A stretch of DNA of 6,253 nt from the NCBI GenBank assembly GCA_002256705.1, contig NQJI01000091.1, positions 1-6,253 on the forward strand, given 5' to 3'. Shown piece by piece: positions 5,409 to 6,253 of this stretch; position 1 is the first letter of the stretch, and every line of letters begins with the position of its first letter. The position numbers were made by a program, and so were the translations under genes. The DNA is from Methylococcaceae bacterium NSM2-1. GTDB taxonomy: Bacteria; Pseudomonadota; Gammaproteobacteria; Methylococcales; Methylomonadaceae. The notes below the pieces were generated by a model, which saw only the letters and a list, made by a program, of their open reading frames with translations, did not search any database and was not told the DNA's origin.

Positions 5409-6253
5409 CCTAAAAACCGCAGTTGAATACATCCCTGCCAATGAAAATCAGCATAAACTTGACAAGAAAAATTGAGTTATGTAGAGCGTTTAGCTCACGT
5501 GATTTATCAAATCTGGCGGTTTTAAGACTGCCCCCTTCAGATATTTTTTCATTGCTTCACTTAAAATTCGATACCAGCACTGCAAAGGGGTCAACTGCGG
5601 CGCAATTGCTTTCAACTCGTCAAAAAATGCACATACCCGCGTATAGGCCGCATTCACATAAGACTCCCTTCCGTGGCTGCTGGTGATGGTAAGTGTTGTT
5701 TGTCCGGCATGCTGGGTTTGCTTGCCCACGCCGTGCAATAACAATGGCCTGGATACAATAGCTTCATAATGTTTCTCAGCTTCGACCAAGCGGACGAACA
5801 ATGACCACCAGTTATAGACCAGCGCAATCATTCTGGCAATTAAACGGCAGGGGGCGAGCTTCTGGGTGACGAACCCGCACCAGCCCCATTGGTTTTTGAT
5901 TTCATCAAAGTTGTTTTCACAATCAGCACGGTCACGGTAATGCTGGACAATCGTTATCACCTCTGCGTCCAACGATGTCACCAAGACACTGTATTCGAAG
6001 ACGGACAGGTCTTCAGCCGGTTCAACCAGCGAGAACTGGTGGGGCAAGGCATTGCCCGGTGCCTGGACCCGGTCTTTGCCTAATCGGCGCCGGACGATCA
6101 CCACCCGACGGGCAGTCTTCCAGGTGATCAGTTTCAGTTCAGTAGAGAATGCTTCAAATCCCTCGTGCGTTTTTTCCCAACCGGATTTGCAATGATATTG
6201 ATGGATAAGTTTCTTCACCAAGGGTGATTTCTTGAGTTTGAACAAATAGTCGA
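5409..6253 (-). mobile_element. Second insertion sequence, IS4/IS1380-type, partial (one end present)
   Basis: One terminus is inferred at about 5409, where istB similarity breaks and a stretch beginning CCTAAAAACCGCAGTTGA starts. The 81 bases from there to the transposase stop (5490) hold no gene. The other end is beyond the window, so the inverted repeat and target duplication cannot be checked. The family is assigned from the transposase signature; the exact group (IS1380 or a related IS4 subgroup) is tentative. Confidence 0.65.
5490..6253 (-). CDS. DDE transposase of the IS4/IS1380 type, C-terminal part (5' end outside window)
   Basis: The open frame enters from the right edge, reading ...DYLFKLKKSPLVKKLI, and ends at TAA 5492-5490, giving about 254 residues without lesions. 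The signature Y-x2-R-x3-E-x6-K is exact in HYRDRADCENNFDEIK (about 5895-5939); its glutamate, encoded at 5918-5916, should be the third catalytic DDE residue. The following NQWGWCGF, ARMIALVYNWWSLFVRL and SRPLLLHGVGKQT segments are typical of a DDE transposase subgroup common in proteobacteria. The two catalytic aspartates would lie upstream, outside the window. No true start is visible; an internal TTG at 6245 is not the start, since the frame continues to the edge. The intact frame suggests this element is younger than the broken genes to its left. Confidence 0.85.
   Translation of the reverse strand, partial: DYLFKLKKSPLVKKLIHQYHCKSGWEKTHEGFEAFSTELKLITWKTARRVVIVRRRLGKDRVQAPGNALPHQFSLVEPAEDLSVFEYSVLVTSLDAEVITIVQHYRDRADCENNFDEIKNQWGWCGFVTQKLAPCRLIARMIALVYNWWSLFVRLVEAEKHYEAIVSRPLLLHGVGKQTQHAGQTTLTITSSHGRESYVNAAYTRVCAFFDELKAIAPQLTPLQCWYRILSEAMKKYLKGAVLKPPDLINHVS

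Noticed and set aside
5187..5426. Stand-alone 79-residue gene starting at GTG
   Set aside because: It is the interior of istB downstream of a nonsense codon; its last residues are read from the next IS.
5459..5464. Perfect TTGACA near the IS end, possible promoter
   Set aside because: No acceptable -10 hexamer lies 16-18 bases downstream, and it points into the element against the transposase gene.
5423..6083. Plus-strand open frames opposite the transposase
   Set aside because: They are antisense to an intact transposase frame carrying the Y-R-E-K signature.

Overview
The window looks like a gammaproteobacterial chromosome of moderate GC. The evidence is the tRNA-Leu, tig, clpP, clpX gene order and the close similarity of ClpP, ClpX, trigger factor and QueA to their Escherichia coli counterparts. 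A relative of the methanotrophic Methylococcales would fit, but that is only an impression from general gene style and cannot be settled here.

Layout. Positions 1-2998 carry a core block on the minus strand: tRNA-Leu(UAG), then tig (trigger factor), clpP (protease subunit) and clpX (unfoldase, running off the left edge). Together these form a protein-quality-control unit: trigger factor meets nascent chains at the ribosome, and ClpX feeds unfolded substrates into the ClpP chamber. Positions 3090-4109 carry queA on the plus strand (queuosine tRNA modification), diverging from the tRNA gene. The usual partner tgt does not follow queA.

From about 4250 to the right edge the character changes to a degraded accessory region. 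It holds (i) a minus-strand pseudogene that reads as the C-terminal part of a KAP-type P-loop NTPase, the family of the phage-exclusion protein PifA. It has lost its N-terminus and carries an amber stop and a frameshift that is exactly explained by a third copy of the 5-base unit ATTAG. It also holds (ii) a scrap of an IS21-family element (the last istA codons overlapping the start of istB, itself with an ochre codon at position 7), and (iii) a second insertion sequence of the IS4/IS1380 type whose left end interrupts istB at about 5408/5409 and whose transposase C-terminal half runs off the right edge. This is a layered insertion site: NTPase gene, IS21 scrap fused to it, then a second IS inserted into the scrap.

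No clearly new system is visible. The points most worth a second look are the badly paired acceptor stem of the tRNA-Leu gene, the slippage-type inactivation of the KAP gene, and two mutually exclusive hairpins just before the clpX ribosome-binding site.
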